The notes beneath the pieces are model-generated. The model did not search any database and was not told the origin of the DNA. It saw only the letters and a program-made list of their open reading frames with translations. A program made the translations under genes and the position numbers. Of a stretch of DNA of 64,000 bases, positions 55,801 to 63,172 are shown one piece after another. Each line of letters starts with the position of its first letter. Position 1 is the first letter of the stretch. Origin of the DNA: CAVUCH01 sp963697705 (GTDB lineage: Bacteria > Acidobacteriota > Vicinamibacteria > Vicinamibacterales > JAENWD01); the NCBI GenBank assembly GCA_963697705.1, contig CAVOPA010000003.1, positions 434,001 through 498,000 on the forward strand. Reading direction: 5' to 3'.

Positions 55801-56213
55801 GTCTGCAGCAGCGGGGTCGCGGCCTCAATCGTGACCGACTCGGTCATCGCCCCGAGCTCGAGGGCCACGTCGATGCGCACGCGCTGCGACACGCCGAGCT
55901 CCACGCCCGACAGCGCGGCGGTCTTGAACCCTGCCATCTCCGCGGTGACCACATACGTGCCGGTGGGCAGCGACGGCGCCGTGTACTCACCCGCTTTGTC
56001 ACTCACGAACGTGCGCGTGAGGCCGGTGCCAGTGTTCGAGATAGTCACCTTCGCGCCGCTCACGATCGCACCGGTGGAATCCGTAACGGTTCCCACGATG
56101 GTGCCGGTCACCGCCTGCCCGGCCGCGGGTCGCGCGAGTGCTGAGACAAGCCCGATGCAGACCAGGAAAACGGCGGCCACCCGACCGAATGACGCCCAAG
56201 CACGTTCGCTCAT
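52872..56213 (-). CDS. Oar-like TonB-dependent receptor
   Basis: An outer-membrane protein of 1113 residues. The signal peptide ends near ARPAAGQ (residue 33). A carboxypeptidase-like regulatory domain follows (TGTIVGTVTDSTGAIVSGAK, residues 36-115). Then comes the plug (VVEEQIQTLPLNGRNFVSLT, with the LPLNGRNF motif of acidobacterial receptors, and RDNNYMLDGVDNNETWLQTV) and a long beta-barrel. It ends in VQLGVKVRF, the aromatic C-terminal signature of barrel proteins. It imports a large ligand; in this locus an oligosaccharide is likely. Strong GGAGG lies five bases before the ATG. It is divergent from the GntR regulator. Confidence 0.92.
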   Translation of the reverse strand: MSERAWASFGRVAAVFLVCIGLVSALARPAAGQAVTGTIVGTVTDSTGAIVSGAKVTISNTGTGLTRTFVSDKAGEYTAPSLPTGTYVVTAEMAGFKTAALSGVELGVSQRVRIDVALELGAMTESVTIEAATPLLQTSSSELGTTVVEEQIQTLPLNGRNFVSLTRTVPGVLRGIPGANIDGAGSLAWRASASFSANGQRARDNNYMLDGVDNNETWLQTVVLFPSVDSLDEFKLQTSTYSAEFGRSLGGVVNLQIKSGTNSYRGSGYEFHRNDAFDANNFFNNRAGRPKPDFNQNQFGGTLGGPVFKDKTFFFFDYQGHREEQGQTFLSTVPSELMRQGNFSELTRPIYDPVTGQPFQGNIIPSNRWDSASTNILNELYPPPNTTGSLGTSGQQVNNYLINPVKERQDNQFDLKVDHNLTANNRFFSRYSYEKTHRLQPATLPHGDAGATFGAGDGNIKAQGFAFNDTHSFGSNWLNEFRFGWTSIKFFMTSIDYGENLADKMGIPGINTAPATSAMSQLTFQNIRNLGSNSNQPLITNQNDFQLFDNVTWIKSSHTIKTGGSLTLRSREILNADNPVGQFQFNNNQTSNCAGQPASCVLNSNTGWDVASFLLGYTAQKIRNLSGLTESGEIQTYTEKRPEFAVYVQDDWRASNKLTLNLGARWDVYPPWLEVDDRQSNFDVATGAFVLASDNATIGGVDVGRRLQTYSKGNVGPRLGFAYDLKGDGKTLVRGGYGIFWNFTPGGTSSSKAQNPPFLQSSALTPTPVSSTGVDLQLSTGLPPPTGVDPSKPPTGNTRSIFDPDFRDAYAQNFNLNVQRAIGSNYLVEAAYVGSRGRQMVLKVDINQAPPVVGVSDANVNRPFITLVPGMRSMSQAQSIGKVDHNAMLLKFQRRFANNFSFLNSYTFGKTYDYASDNEAGISNTYDLGYNWGYADYDVRHTFSSSWIYELPWAKDRLYGGWQLNGILYLRSGLPFTVAQNQNVRSTGTANRPNQTCDGQLSSPTVEMWFDLSCFSAPADTTGTFGDAKRNSMRGPGQFNIDASFIKNTRIGRFTTEFRVEAFNVLNHPQFGQPTNNINSGTAGQITAMLSSASCALCGTTERQVQLGVKVRF

Positions 56214-56387
56214 CTATGCCTCCGGCTGTTGACGACCTGTAGCCTGACGGCCCGACCTACGTCGGATGGTCACAAGGAGTATTGGGGCGGCGCACGACAG
56301 GTGCATGTCTCGTGGTTCTCTGGTGTCGCGCTTTTAACTGGGTTCGGGCGGAGTCGATCCACACCTCGCCTGTATGTAGCGCGAAGT

Positions 56388-56402
56388 CGTATATCATATG
56401 CG
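56388..56402. promoter_or_regulatory. palindromic operator candidate CGTATATCATATGCG
   Basis: CGTATAT-C-ATATGCG is a 7-1-7 pseudo-palindrome with one mismatch in the divergent region between the TonB receptor and the FCD-type GntR gene. FCD regulators of the GntR family commonly bind short inverted repeats and control adjacent catabolic genes. The rest of this 320-bp region is not assigned. Confidence 0.45.
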
Positions 56403-56533
56403 GCGCAGTTCGAACAAGGGTTTTCAGGCTGCAAGGGTTCGATCGCCTCGTTCGGCGGCGCGTCACGGAAGTGCTGCGAGCAGCCCGGGCTTCTTGGCGT
56501 CCTCTGGGCCGACTGGAAGGTGGGAGTTCACGA

Positions 56534-57250
56534 ATGCCGGTGCCATCTCGCGCGACGACGCGGCCACGCACCAAGCAGGAGTTCGTCTACCAGACCCTGC
56601 GCGCGGCGATCATGCGCTGCGAGATCGCTCCCGGCGAGCGGCTGGTGATCGATGACCTCGCACGCCGGCTCGAGGTCAGCATCATCCCTGTTCGCGAGGC
56701 GCTGCAGCTGCTCCAATCCGAAGGGCTCATCGCCAACATCCCGCACGTCGGCGCCACGGTCGCGCCGGTGACCCGCGAGTCGATCCTCGACGTCTTCACG
56801 CTGCTCGAAGGCCTGGGCACGGTCGCCACCCGTCTCGTTGCCGAGCGGGGCAACCCGGTCGAACTGGATATGCTCGCCGAGCTCGTGGGACAAATGGACG
56901 AGGCCGTCGCGTCCGGGGCACTCGAGCACTGGGCGGAACTGAACACCCGCTTTCACCTCGAAATCGGTGCGATGCCGGGACTGCGGATGCTGCACGAGAC
57001 GACGGCGCGCGTGCTCGACACGTGGCACCGCGTGCGCCGCTTCTACTTTCAGGGCGTGCTGCAGCAACGGGTGGCGCAGGCGCAACAGGAACACCGTGAC
57101 ATGCTGACCGCCATGCGAAGCCGCGACTTCGGGGCGCTCGCCGCCGTCGTACGTCGGCACAGCCAGGGCGCGTTGGCGGCCTACCTCGACTTCCTCGATC
57201 GCGGCGTGGGTTACACCGCAAAGGAGCGCACAGAGGAAGTACCCTCATGA
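56534..57250 (+). CDS. GntR-family transcriptional regulator (FCD type)
   Basis: A 238-residue regulator. The winged helix at about 20-85 contains QTLRAAIMRCEIAPGERLVI, DDLARRLEVSIIPVREALQL and LQSEGLIANIPHVGATVAPV. The FCD ligand domain at 95-225 includes FTLLEGLGTVATRLVAERG and LNTRFHLEIGAMPGLRMLHE, with histidine and aspartate positions typical of metal-coupled FCD effector sites. It probably senses a sugar acid and controls the flanking TonB receptor and glycoside hydrolase genes. The ATG at MPVPSRATT is used; a longer frame upstream has no family similarity. Confidence 0.88.
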   Translation: MPVPSRATTRPRTKQEFVYQTLRAAIMRCEIAPGERLVIDDLARRLEVSIIPVREALQLLQSEGLIANIPHVGATVAPVTRESILDVFTLLEGLGTVATRLVAERGNPVELDMLAELVGQMDEAVASGALEHWAELNTRFHLEIGAMPGLRMLHETTARVLDTWHRVRRFYFQGVLQQRVAQAQQEHRDMLTAMRSRDFGALAAVVRRHSQGALAAYLDFLDRGVGYTAKERTEEVPS

Positions 57251-57297
57251 CGCGCTCTCATCCCCACCAGCTCTCGATCGGCTGCCGCCGCTGAACG

Positions 57298-60144
57298 ATG
57301 GAACGCCTGACGTCTCGGGCGGGGCAATGGCGCCCGGCGTCAATGGTTCGTGCGTGGTGCGCCGCCGCTGCGTGCGTGCTCGCGCTCAGTGCTGGGCACG
57401 GCCGGATCTCGGCTGCCGCCGATCAGCAGAGACCAGACGGACCCGGTGCGGACACGATCGCCGCGCTCCAGCACGGCTTCGCCACGCCTCCGGACAACGC
57501 GGCACCCATGATGCGCTGGTGGTGGTTCGGGCCGTCGGTCACGCACGACGAGCTCGAACGCGAGATGCGCGCGATGAAGGCGGGAGGCATCGGCGGCTTC
57601 GAGGTTCAACCGGTGTACCCCCTGGCGCTCGACGATGAGGCCCAGGGCATACGCACGCTGCCTTTCCTCTCGGACGATTTCATCGACGCCGTCCGCTTCG
57701 TGGCCGACCGGGCCCAGGCGCTCGGCCTCCGCATGGACCTCACGCTCGGCAGCGGCTGGCCGTTCGGCGGCCCGGGTGTGCCGATTGCCGCCGCCTCCGC
57801 AAAGCTGCGCATCGAGCGGCGCGACGTGCCGCCAGGCACGAGCGACATGAGAGTTCCGGACATCGGGCCCGGTGAACGCCTGCTCGCCGTGTTCCTCGAG
57901 GGTCCCGGGACGGCAGCAACGGCGACTTCATCGCGCATGGCCCTGCCGGGGCCGGATGGCGTCGTGCGCCTTCCCGCATCTCTCGCCGGCCCGCATGTCG
58001 TCCAGTTCTTCATCGCCAGCCGCACCGGCATGCAGGTGAAGCGCGCCGCGATCGGCGGTGAGGGCTTCGTGCTCGATCACTACGACCGCGACGCGCTCGC
58101 CGGCTACCTGAGAGCGGTGGGCGATCGCCTGATGACCGCCTTCCCCTCGCGCCCTCCGTTCGCCGTCTTCTGCGACAGCCTCGAGGCATACGAGGGTGAC
58201 TGGACCAGCGACCTGCTCGAGCAGTTCCGGCAGCGTCGCGGCTACGACCTGACGACGCACCTGCCCGCCCTGGCCGAGGGTGATGCGCTCGAGTCCGCGG
58301 ACGTGCGCCACGACTGGGGCCGCACGCTCACGGAGCTGGTGAACGAGCGGTTCCTGGCGCCGCTGCACGAGTGGTCGGCACGAGCAGGCACACGGCTGCG
58401 GGCGCAGGCGTATGGCATCCCGCCGGCGTCCCTCTCGGGCAACGCGCTCGTGGACATCTCCGAAGGCGAGGGCGCTCAATGGACGCGGCTCACGGCGTCA
58501 CGATGGGCCTCGTCTGCCACACACGTCTTCGGGCGTCAGGTCGCGTCGGCCGAAACGTGGACGTGGCTCCACTCGCCAGCCTTCCGCGCGGGTCCGCTCG
58601 ACATGAAGGCCGAGGCCGACCGCCATTTCCTGCAGGGGATCAATCAGCTGGTGGGTCACGGCTGGCCGTATTCTCCGCCCGGCGCTGGCGATCCCGGATG
58701 GCGGTTCTATGCCGCCGGAGCATTCAACGACAGGAACCCCTGGTGGATCGTGATGCCCGACCTGATGCGCTACCTGCAGCGCGTCAGCTACGTGTTGCGC
58801 CAGGGGGAACCCGTGGCCGACGTCGCCCTCTACCTGCCGACGAGCGATGCGTGGGCGCACTTCACGCCGGGGCACGTGAACCTGTTCGAGGCGCTGCGTG
58901 ATCGCATCGGCCCGGATGTGCTGGGCACCATCGGAACCGCTGGCTTTGGGTTGGACTTGTTCGACGACGAGGCGCTTGCGGCAAGGGGGCGCGTGGATGG
59001 GAACCGCCTCCTGCTCGGCGACCTCGCGTACCGCCTCGTGATCGTGCCCGGCGTCGAGCGGATGCCGCCGGCAACCATGCGGACGCTGGCATTGTTTGCG
59101 CGCTCCGGCGGAATCGTGCTCGCCACGCGGCGGCTTCCGGCACGCGCGCCGGGCCTGCAGGCGACCGCCGACGAGCACGCCGAGGTGCAGAACGCAGCGG
59201 CGCGTCTTTTTCAGCAGGCGGGACCTCGAGGGTACATCGTGCCGGACGAACGGGAGTCCCTGCTGGACGCGCTGCTCGCCTCAACGCCGCCGGACGTTCG
59301 GTTCACTCCTGCCGCGCCGGAGGTTGGTTTCGTCCATCGGCGGCTCCCGTTCGCGGATATCTACTTCGTCGCGAACACGGCGAACACCGCGATGCGTACG
59401 GAGGCATCGTTTCGCCAGGACCGCCGGAGCGTGGAGATGTGGGACCCGTTCACGGGCGCGGTGTCGGCTCTCCAGGTCTCCGCGCGCGGCAATCACTTCG
59501 TGAGCATACCGCTGACACTCGAGCCGTACGCATCACGGGTAGTCGTGTTCACCGACCGGGTGTTGCCGCTCACCGCGCCCGTGCGCGTCAGGGCGCTTCC
59601 CGCGCCCATCCCGCTGTCAGACAGCTGGCGCATTGCGTTCCCGGGCGAACCGCCGTCCGCGATCAGCGGGCCGCTGCGCTCGTGGTCCGACGACGTGACG
59701 CGTCGGTTCTTCTCAGGAGTCGCCACGTACACGCGCACCGTCAACCTTCCCGCGGAGCTGGTGCGCGCCGGGGTCGGCGTACGATTGGACTTCGGCGAAG
59801 CGCACCCGATTCCTGCAGAAGACCTGACGAACGGGATGCGCGCATGGCTCGACACCCCGGTGCGGGAGGCTGCCGTCGTCTGGATCAACGGCACGCGCGC
59901 CGGATCGGTCTGGTGCCCGCCGTACGCGCTCGACGTGACGGGCGGGCTGCGGGCAGGAGACAACGACATTCGCATCGACGTCGCGAATCTCGCCGTGAAC
60001 CGAATGGCCGGGCAACCGCTGCCCTCGTATCGGTTGCTGAATGCGCGGTACGGCACCCGCTTTGAACCGCAGGACATGGACAAGGTGCAGCCGGAGCCGG
60101 CGGGGCTGCTGGGCGACGTGCGGCTGGTGCCGTTTGCAAGGTAA
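57298..60144 (+). CDS. secreted GH106-type alpha-L-rhamnosidase
   Basis: A 948-residue exported protein. The signal segment is VRAWCAAAACVLALSAG to about ISAAA (residue 41). The GH106 hallmark follows: PMMRWWWFGPSVTHDELERE, MRAMKAGGIGGFEVQPVYPL and MDLTLGSGWPFGGP. A central catalytic region includes PFAVFCDSLEAYEGDWTSDL, and the C-terminal beta-domain has VRVRALPAPIPLSDSW and VAVNRMAGQPLPSYR-like text. It should remove terminal alpha-L-rhamnose from pectin-like or other rhamnose-bearing glycans. A second ATG 15 codons on would start directly at the signal helix. It is located 47 bp behind the GntR gene. Confidence 0.85.
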   Translation: MERLTSRAGQWRPASMVRAWCAAAACVLALSAGHGRISAAADQQRPDGPGADTIAALQHGFATPPDNAAPMMRWWWFGPSVTHDELEREMRAMKAGGIGGFEVQPVYPLALDDEAQGIRTLPFLSDDFIDAVRFVADRAQALGLRMDLTLGSGWPFGGPGVPIAAASAKLRIERRDVPPGTSDMRVPDIGPGERLLAVFLEGPGTAATATSSRMALPGPDGVVRLPASLAGPHVVQFFIASRTGMQVKRAAIGGEGFVLDHYDRDALAGYLRAVGDRLMTAFPSRPPFAVFCDSLEAYEGDWTSDLLEQFRQRRGYDLTTHLPALAEGDALESADVRHDWGRTLTELVNERFLAPLHEWSARAGTRLRAQAYGIPPASLSGNALVDISEGEGAQWTRLTASRWASSATHVFGRQVASAETWTWLHSPAFRAGPLDMKAEADRHFLQGINQLVGHGWPYSPPGAGDPGWRFYAAGAFNDRNPWWIVMPDLMRYLQRVSYVLRQGEPVADVALYLPTSDAWAHFTPGHVNLFEALRDRIGPDVLGTIGTAGFGLDLFDDEALAARGRVDGNRLLLGDLAYRLVIVPGVERMPPATMRTLALFARSGGIVLATRRLPARAPGLQATADEHAEVQNAAARLFQQAGPRGYIVPDERESLLDALLASTPPDVRFTPAAPEVGFVHRRLPFADIYFVANTANTAMRTEASFRQDRRSVEMWDPFTGAVSALQVSARGNHFVSIPLTLEPYASRVVVFTDRVLPLTAPVRVRALPAPIPLSDSWRIAFPGEPPSAISGPLRSWSDDVTRRFFSGVATYTRTVNLPAELVRAGVGVRLDFGEAHPIPAEDLTNGMRAWLDTPVREAAVVWINGTRAGSVWCPPYALDVTGGLRAGDNDIRIDVANLAVNRMAGQPLPSYRLLNARYGTRFEPQDMDKVQPEPAGLLGDVRLVPFAR

Positions 60145-60300
60145 TGTCGACAGCGTCATGCCTGGCGTCGGCAGAACGGCACCGGCCGCCTGCGTGTAGA
60201 ATCTGCAACGGCCCCAGTCACCCGTGATCATCGAGTCTGCGCGCGCTAACCATCGCGCCGGCAGTGCAGACCGCTGGAACGAGGCGTCCGGCACAAGGAC

Positions 60301-62178
60301 GTGCGCCTCGCCACGAGCCACATGACCACCATTTCCACCGATCCCATCGTCCAGGTGCTCGAGCGCTACTGGGGCTTCCGCGAGTTCCGTCCGTGGCAGC
60401 GCGAGGCGATCGACACAATCCTGGAGCGCCGCGATAGCGTGCTCGTGCTCCCCACCGGTGGCGGCAAGTCGCTTTGCTTCCAGGCGCCGGCGCTGGTCGA
60501 CGATGGCACGGCGGGTCCGCGGCTGGCGCTGGTCGTTTCGCCACTCATCGCGTTGATGAAAGACCAGGTCGATGGCCTGGTAGCGAGCGGCGTTCCCGCC
60601 GCGTGCCTGAACAGCGCGCAGCCGGCAGAGGAGCGCAGCGCGGCAGTGTCGATGGTGCGGAGCGGCGCGTGCCGGTTGTTGTACGTCTCTCCAGAACGGC
60701 TGGTCGGCGACGGCGCCGAGAGCTTTCGCGAGTGGGTCGGCCGCGTCGGCGTGCGGTTCGTCGCCATCGACGAGGCGCACTGCATCAGCCAATGGGGACA
60801 CGATTTCAGGCCCGAGTATCGCCTCCTCGGACGCCTCAAGCACGACTTCCCCGCGGCGTCGATCCACGCGTTCACCGCGACGGCCACCGTGCGCGTGCGC
60901 GACGACATGGCCGCGCAGCTCGGGTTGCGCGATCCGATCGTGCTCGTCGGACCCTACGATCGCGCGAACCTCACGTACCGCGTGGTGCCGCGCGTCGAGA
61001 TGCGGCAGCAGGTGCAGAAAGTGCTCGGCCGGCATCCCGGCGAGGCAGGAATCATCTACTGCCTGTCCCGCCGCGAGGTCGACGAGACGGCGGAGTGGCT
61101 GAAGGGGCTGGGTGTACGGGCGCTGCCCTATCACGCCGGGATGAGCGACGAGACGCGCCACGCGAACCAGGAGGCTTTCATCGACGAGCGAGCCGATGTC
61201 GTCGTCGCCACGGTGGCGTTCGGCATGGGCATCGACCGCCCGGACGTCCGGTTCGTGGTCCACGCCGGCTCGCCGCGATCTTTGGAGCATTACCAGCAGG
61301 AGTCCGGACGCGCCGGCCGCGACGGCCTGGCTGCGGAGTGCGTCCTGATTGCGTCGCCGGCTGACTTCCTGCGGTGGAAGAGCCTTCTCGAGGCGAACAA
61401 CGAGCTGAGCGACAGCAACCGACAGCACCTGCGCGAGATGGAGCGCTACACCGCCGCGACGCATTGCCGCCACCGCGCGCTGGTCGAGTACTTCGGCCAG
61501 TCGTACGCAGCGGGCCGGCCGTGCGGCGCGTGCGACTGGTGCCTGGGCGAACTCGAGCGCATCGAGGAACCGGTCGTCGTCGCCCGCAAGATCCTGTCGT
61601 GCGTGGCGCGGGTCGGCCAGCGGTTCGGAATGGCCCACGTTGCGGCCGTTGTCCACGGCGATGCCACCGAGGCCGTGCTGACGCGCGGGCACCACGAGTT
61701 GAGCACGTACGGCCTGCTCAAGGAGTGTCCGGTCGCGGAGATTCGCGGCTACATCGATCAGCTCACGCAGTCGGGCATGCTGGCCCGGACCGGCGAGAAG
61801 TACCCCACCCTGCAGCTCACGGCCGAGGGGGTTGCGCTGCTCCGCGGCAAAGGTGAGTCCATCCTGTATCGCCAGCCGCGCGCGCTGCGCACCGCCCGGG
61901 CGAAGGCCGGACGGCGGGGCGCACCGACCGCCGCGACGGCGGCCCTGAGCGATGCGGAGCGCGCGCTCTTCGAGGCACTGCGGGCGCTGCGCCTCGAGCT
62001 CGCGCGGGAACGGCACGTGCCGCCATACGTGATCTTCCACGACAGCACGCTGCAGCACCTGGCGCGGCTGCGGCCTTCCACGCACGACGCGCTGCTGGGC
62101 GTTCCCGGGGTCGGCGAGAAGAAGGCGGAGAGCCTCGGCGACCGCGTCCTCGCGGTAGTACGCGCGCACGGCGGGTAG
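60301..62178 (+). CDS. recQ: ATP-dependent DNA helicase RecQ
   Basis: A helicase of about 620 residues with complete RecQ architecture. Motif 0 (GFREFRPWQREAID), Walker A LPTGGGKS (50-57), DEAH in VAIDEAHCISQWGHDFRPEY, and motif VI ESGRAGRDGL make the motor. The RQC zinc cysteines are in CRHRALVEYFGQ and GRPCGACDWC. A C-terminal HRDC domain follows (LRLELARERHVPPYVIFHDS). It unwinds recombination and repair intermediates. A GTG start is annotated; an ATG seven codons on (MTTISTDPIV) is equally good. A TAGAAT box about 100 bases upstream could be its promoter, with a leader of about 90 nt. Confidence 0.93.
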   Translation: MRLATSHMTTISTDPIVQVLERYWGFREFRPWQREAIDTILERRDSVLVLPTGGGKSLCFQAPALVDDGTAGPRLALVVSPLIALMKDQVDGLVASGVPAACLNSAQPAEERSAAVSMVRSGACRLLYVSPERLVGDGAESFREWVGRVGVRFVAIDEAHCISQWGHDFRPEYRLLGRLKHDFPAASIHAFTATATVRVRDDMAAQLGLRDPIVLVGPYDRANLTYRVVPRVEMRQQVQKVLGRHPGEAGIIYCLSRREVDETAEWLKGLGVRALPYHAGMSDETRHANQEAFIDERADVVVATVAFGMGIDRPDVRFVVHAGSPRSLEHYQQESGRAGRDGLAAECVLIASPADFLRWKSLLEANNELSDSNRQHLREMERYTAATHCRHRALVEYFGQSYAAGRPCGACDWCLGELERIEEPVVVARKILSCVARVGQRFGMAHVAAVVHGDATEAVLTRGHHELSTYGLLKECPVAEIRGYIDQLTQSGMLARTGEKYPTLQLTAEGVALLRGKGESILYRQPRALRTARAKAGRRGAPTAATAALSDAERALFEALRALRLELARERHVPPYVIFHDSTLQHLARLRPSTHDALLGVPGVGEKKAESLGDRVLAVVRAHGG

Positions 62179-62194
62179 GCGGCGGGCCTACCGA

Positions 62195-62387
62195 AATGCA
62201 GGATGCCGGATTCATGCTGGATGCAACATGTCGAATGGCCATGCCGGTTGCCGAGGCCCGATGGGCGCGGCGGGCGGACGCCAGATCTCGGAATCCGCAC
62301 AACCGCCACAGTCGACATTCGCGATCGCACATGAGGTTTCGCGTCCGGCATTCGGCATCCTGCATCCGTCAGCATCCGACATTCCCG
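62195..62387. repeat. fold-back element with ATGCAGG/GGCATCC heptad arms
   Basis: ATGCAGG ATGCCGG ATTCATG CTGGATG follows the recQ stop. Near the next gene GGCATTC GGCATCC TGCATCC repeats the heptad in the opposite sense. GGCATCCTGCAT is the exact reverse complement of ATGCAGGATGCC. The central part shows no gene. Confidence 0.75.
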
Positions 62388-62397
62388 CCGTTCGGTT

Positions 62398-62403
62398 CAT
62401 AAT
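62398..62403 (+). promoter_or_regulatory. -10 box CATAAT, leaderless nagB promoter
   Basis: CATAAT (or TCATAAT) is followed by six bases and the ATG of nagB. No ribosome binding site is seen. Confidence 0.4.
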
Positions 62404-62409
62404 CGGCGC

Positions 62410-63153
62410 ATGCACCTGACCATCTACCCCACCAAAACCACTCTCGGCGCCGCCGCCGCTGCCGAAGCGGCGGAAGCGATTCGCGCGGCGGTCTCCGAAT
62501 CCGGGCGCGCGCGCATCATCGCGGCGACCGGGGCGTCGCAGTTCGAGTTCCTTGCCGCGCTGGTGTCGATGCCTGATGTGCCGTGGGCGCAGGTCGAGAT
62601 GTTTCACCTCGACGAGTACATCGGCTTCTCGGCCGACCACCCCGCGAGCTTCCGCAAATATCTGCGCGAGCGCCTGATCGAGCCGGCGCGGGTCGGCACG
62701 GTGCACCTGCTCGATGGTGAAAGCGATCCACGCGAGGAGTGTGCGCGCGTCGGCGCGCTCATCACGGCGGCACCGATTGACGTGGCGTTTGTCGGGATCG
62801 GAGAGAACGGCCACCTCGCGTTCAACGATCCGCCGGCGGACTTCGACACGCGCGAGCCGTACCTCGTCGTGTCACTCGACGAGGCCTGCCGGCGTCAGCA
62901 GGTCGGTGAAGGGTGGTTCCCCGATCTCGACGCGGTGCCGACGCAGGCGATCTCGATGTCGTGCCGCCAGATCCTGGCCGCCCGGCGCATCCTCTGCATC
63001 GTGCCCGACGCGCGGAAGGCGGATGCCGTGCGCGCGACGGTCGAGGGCCCTGTGACACCGTTCGTGCCCGCATCGATCCTGCAGACGCACGAGGACGTGA
63101 CGATGTATCTCGACGTCGACTCGGCGGCCAAGCTGAAGAAGAGCGAACGGTGA
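62410..63153 (+). CDS. nagB: glucosamine-6-phosphate deaminase-like protein
   Basis: A 247-residue NagB-family enzyme: ATGASQFEFLAAL (sugar-phosphate loop), EMFHLDEYIGFSADHPASFR (catalytic Asp and Glu), VAFVGIGENGHLAFNDPPAD (catalytic His in NGHLAFN). It converts glucosamine-6-phosphate to fructose-6-phosphate and ammonia in the cytoplasm. ATGs and GTG start are unambiguous because a -10 box lies six bases before the ATG. The gene is 19 bp upstream of an MFS transporter gene, and the two are probably one operon for uptake and use of an amino sugar or uronate. Confidence 0.88.
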   Translation: MHLTIYPTKTTLGAAAAAEAAEAIRAAVSESGRARIIAATGASQFEFLAALVSMPDVPWAQVEMFHLDEYIGFSADHPASFRKYLRERLIEPARVGTVHLLDGESDPREECARVGALITAAPIDVAFVGIGENGHLAFNDPPADFDTREPYLVVSLDEACRRQQVGEGWFPDLDAVPTQAISMSCRQILAARRILCIVPDARKADAVRATVEGPVTPFVPASILQTHEDVTMYLDVDSAAKLKKSER

Positions 63154-63172
63154 CGCGTCTGATGGAGCCGAG

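Noticed and set aside
59713..62169. Antisense open frame of about 800 codons across the rhamnosidase and recQ
   Set aside because: It crosses two well-supported genes on the other strand and has no family features.
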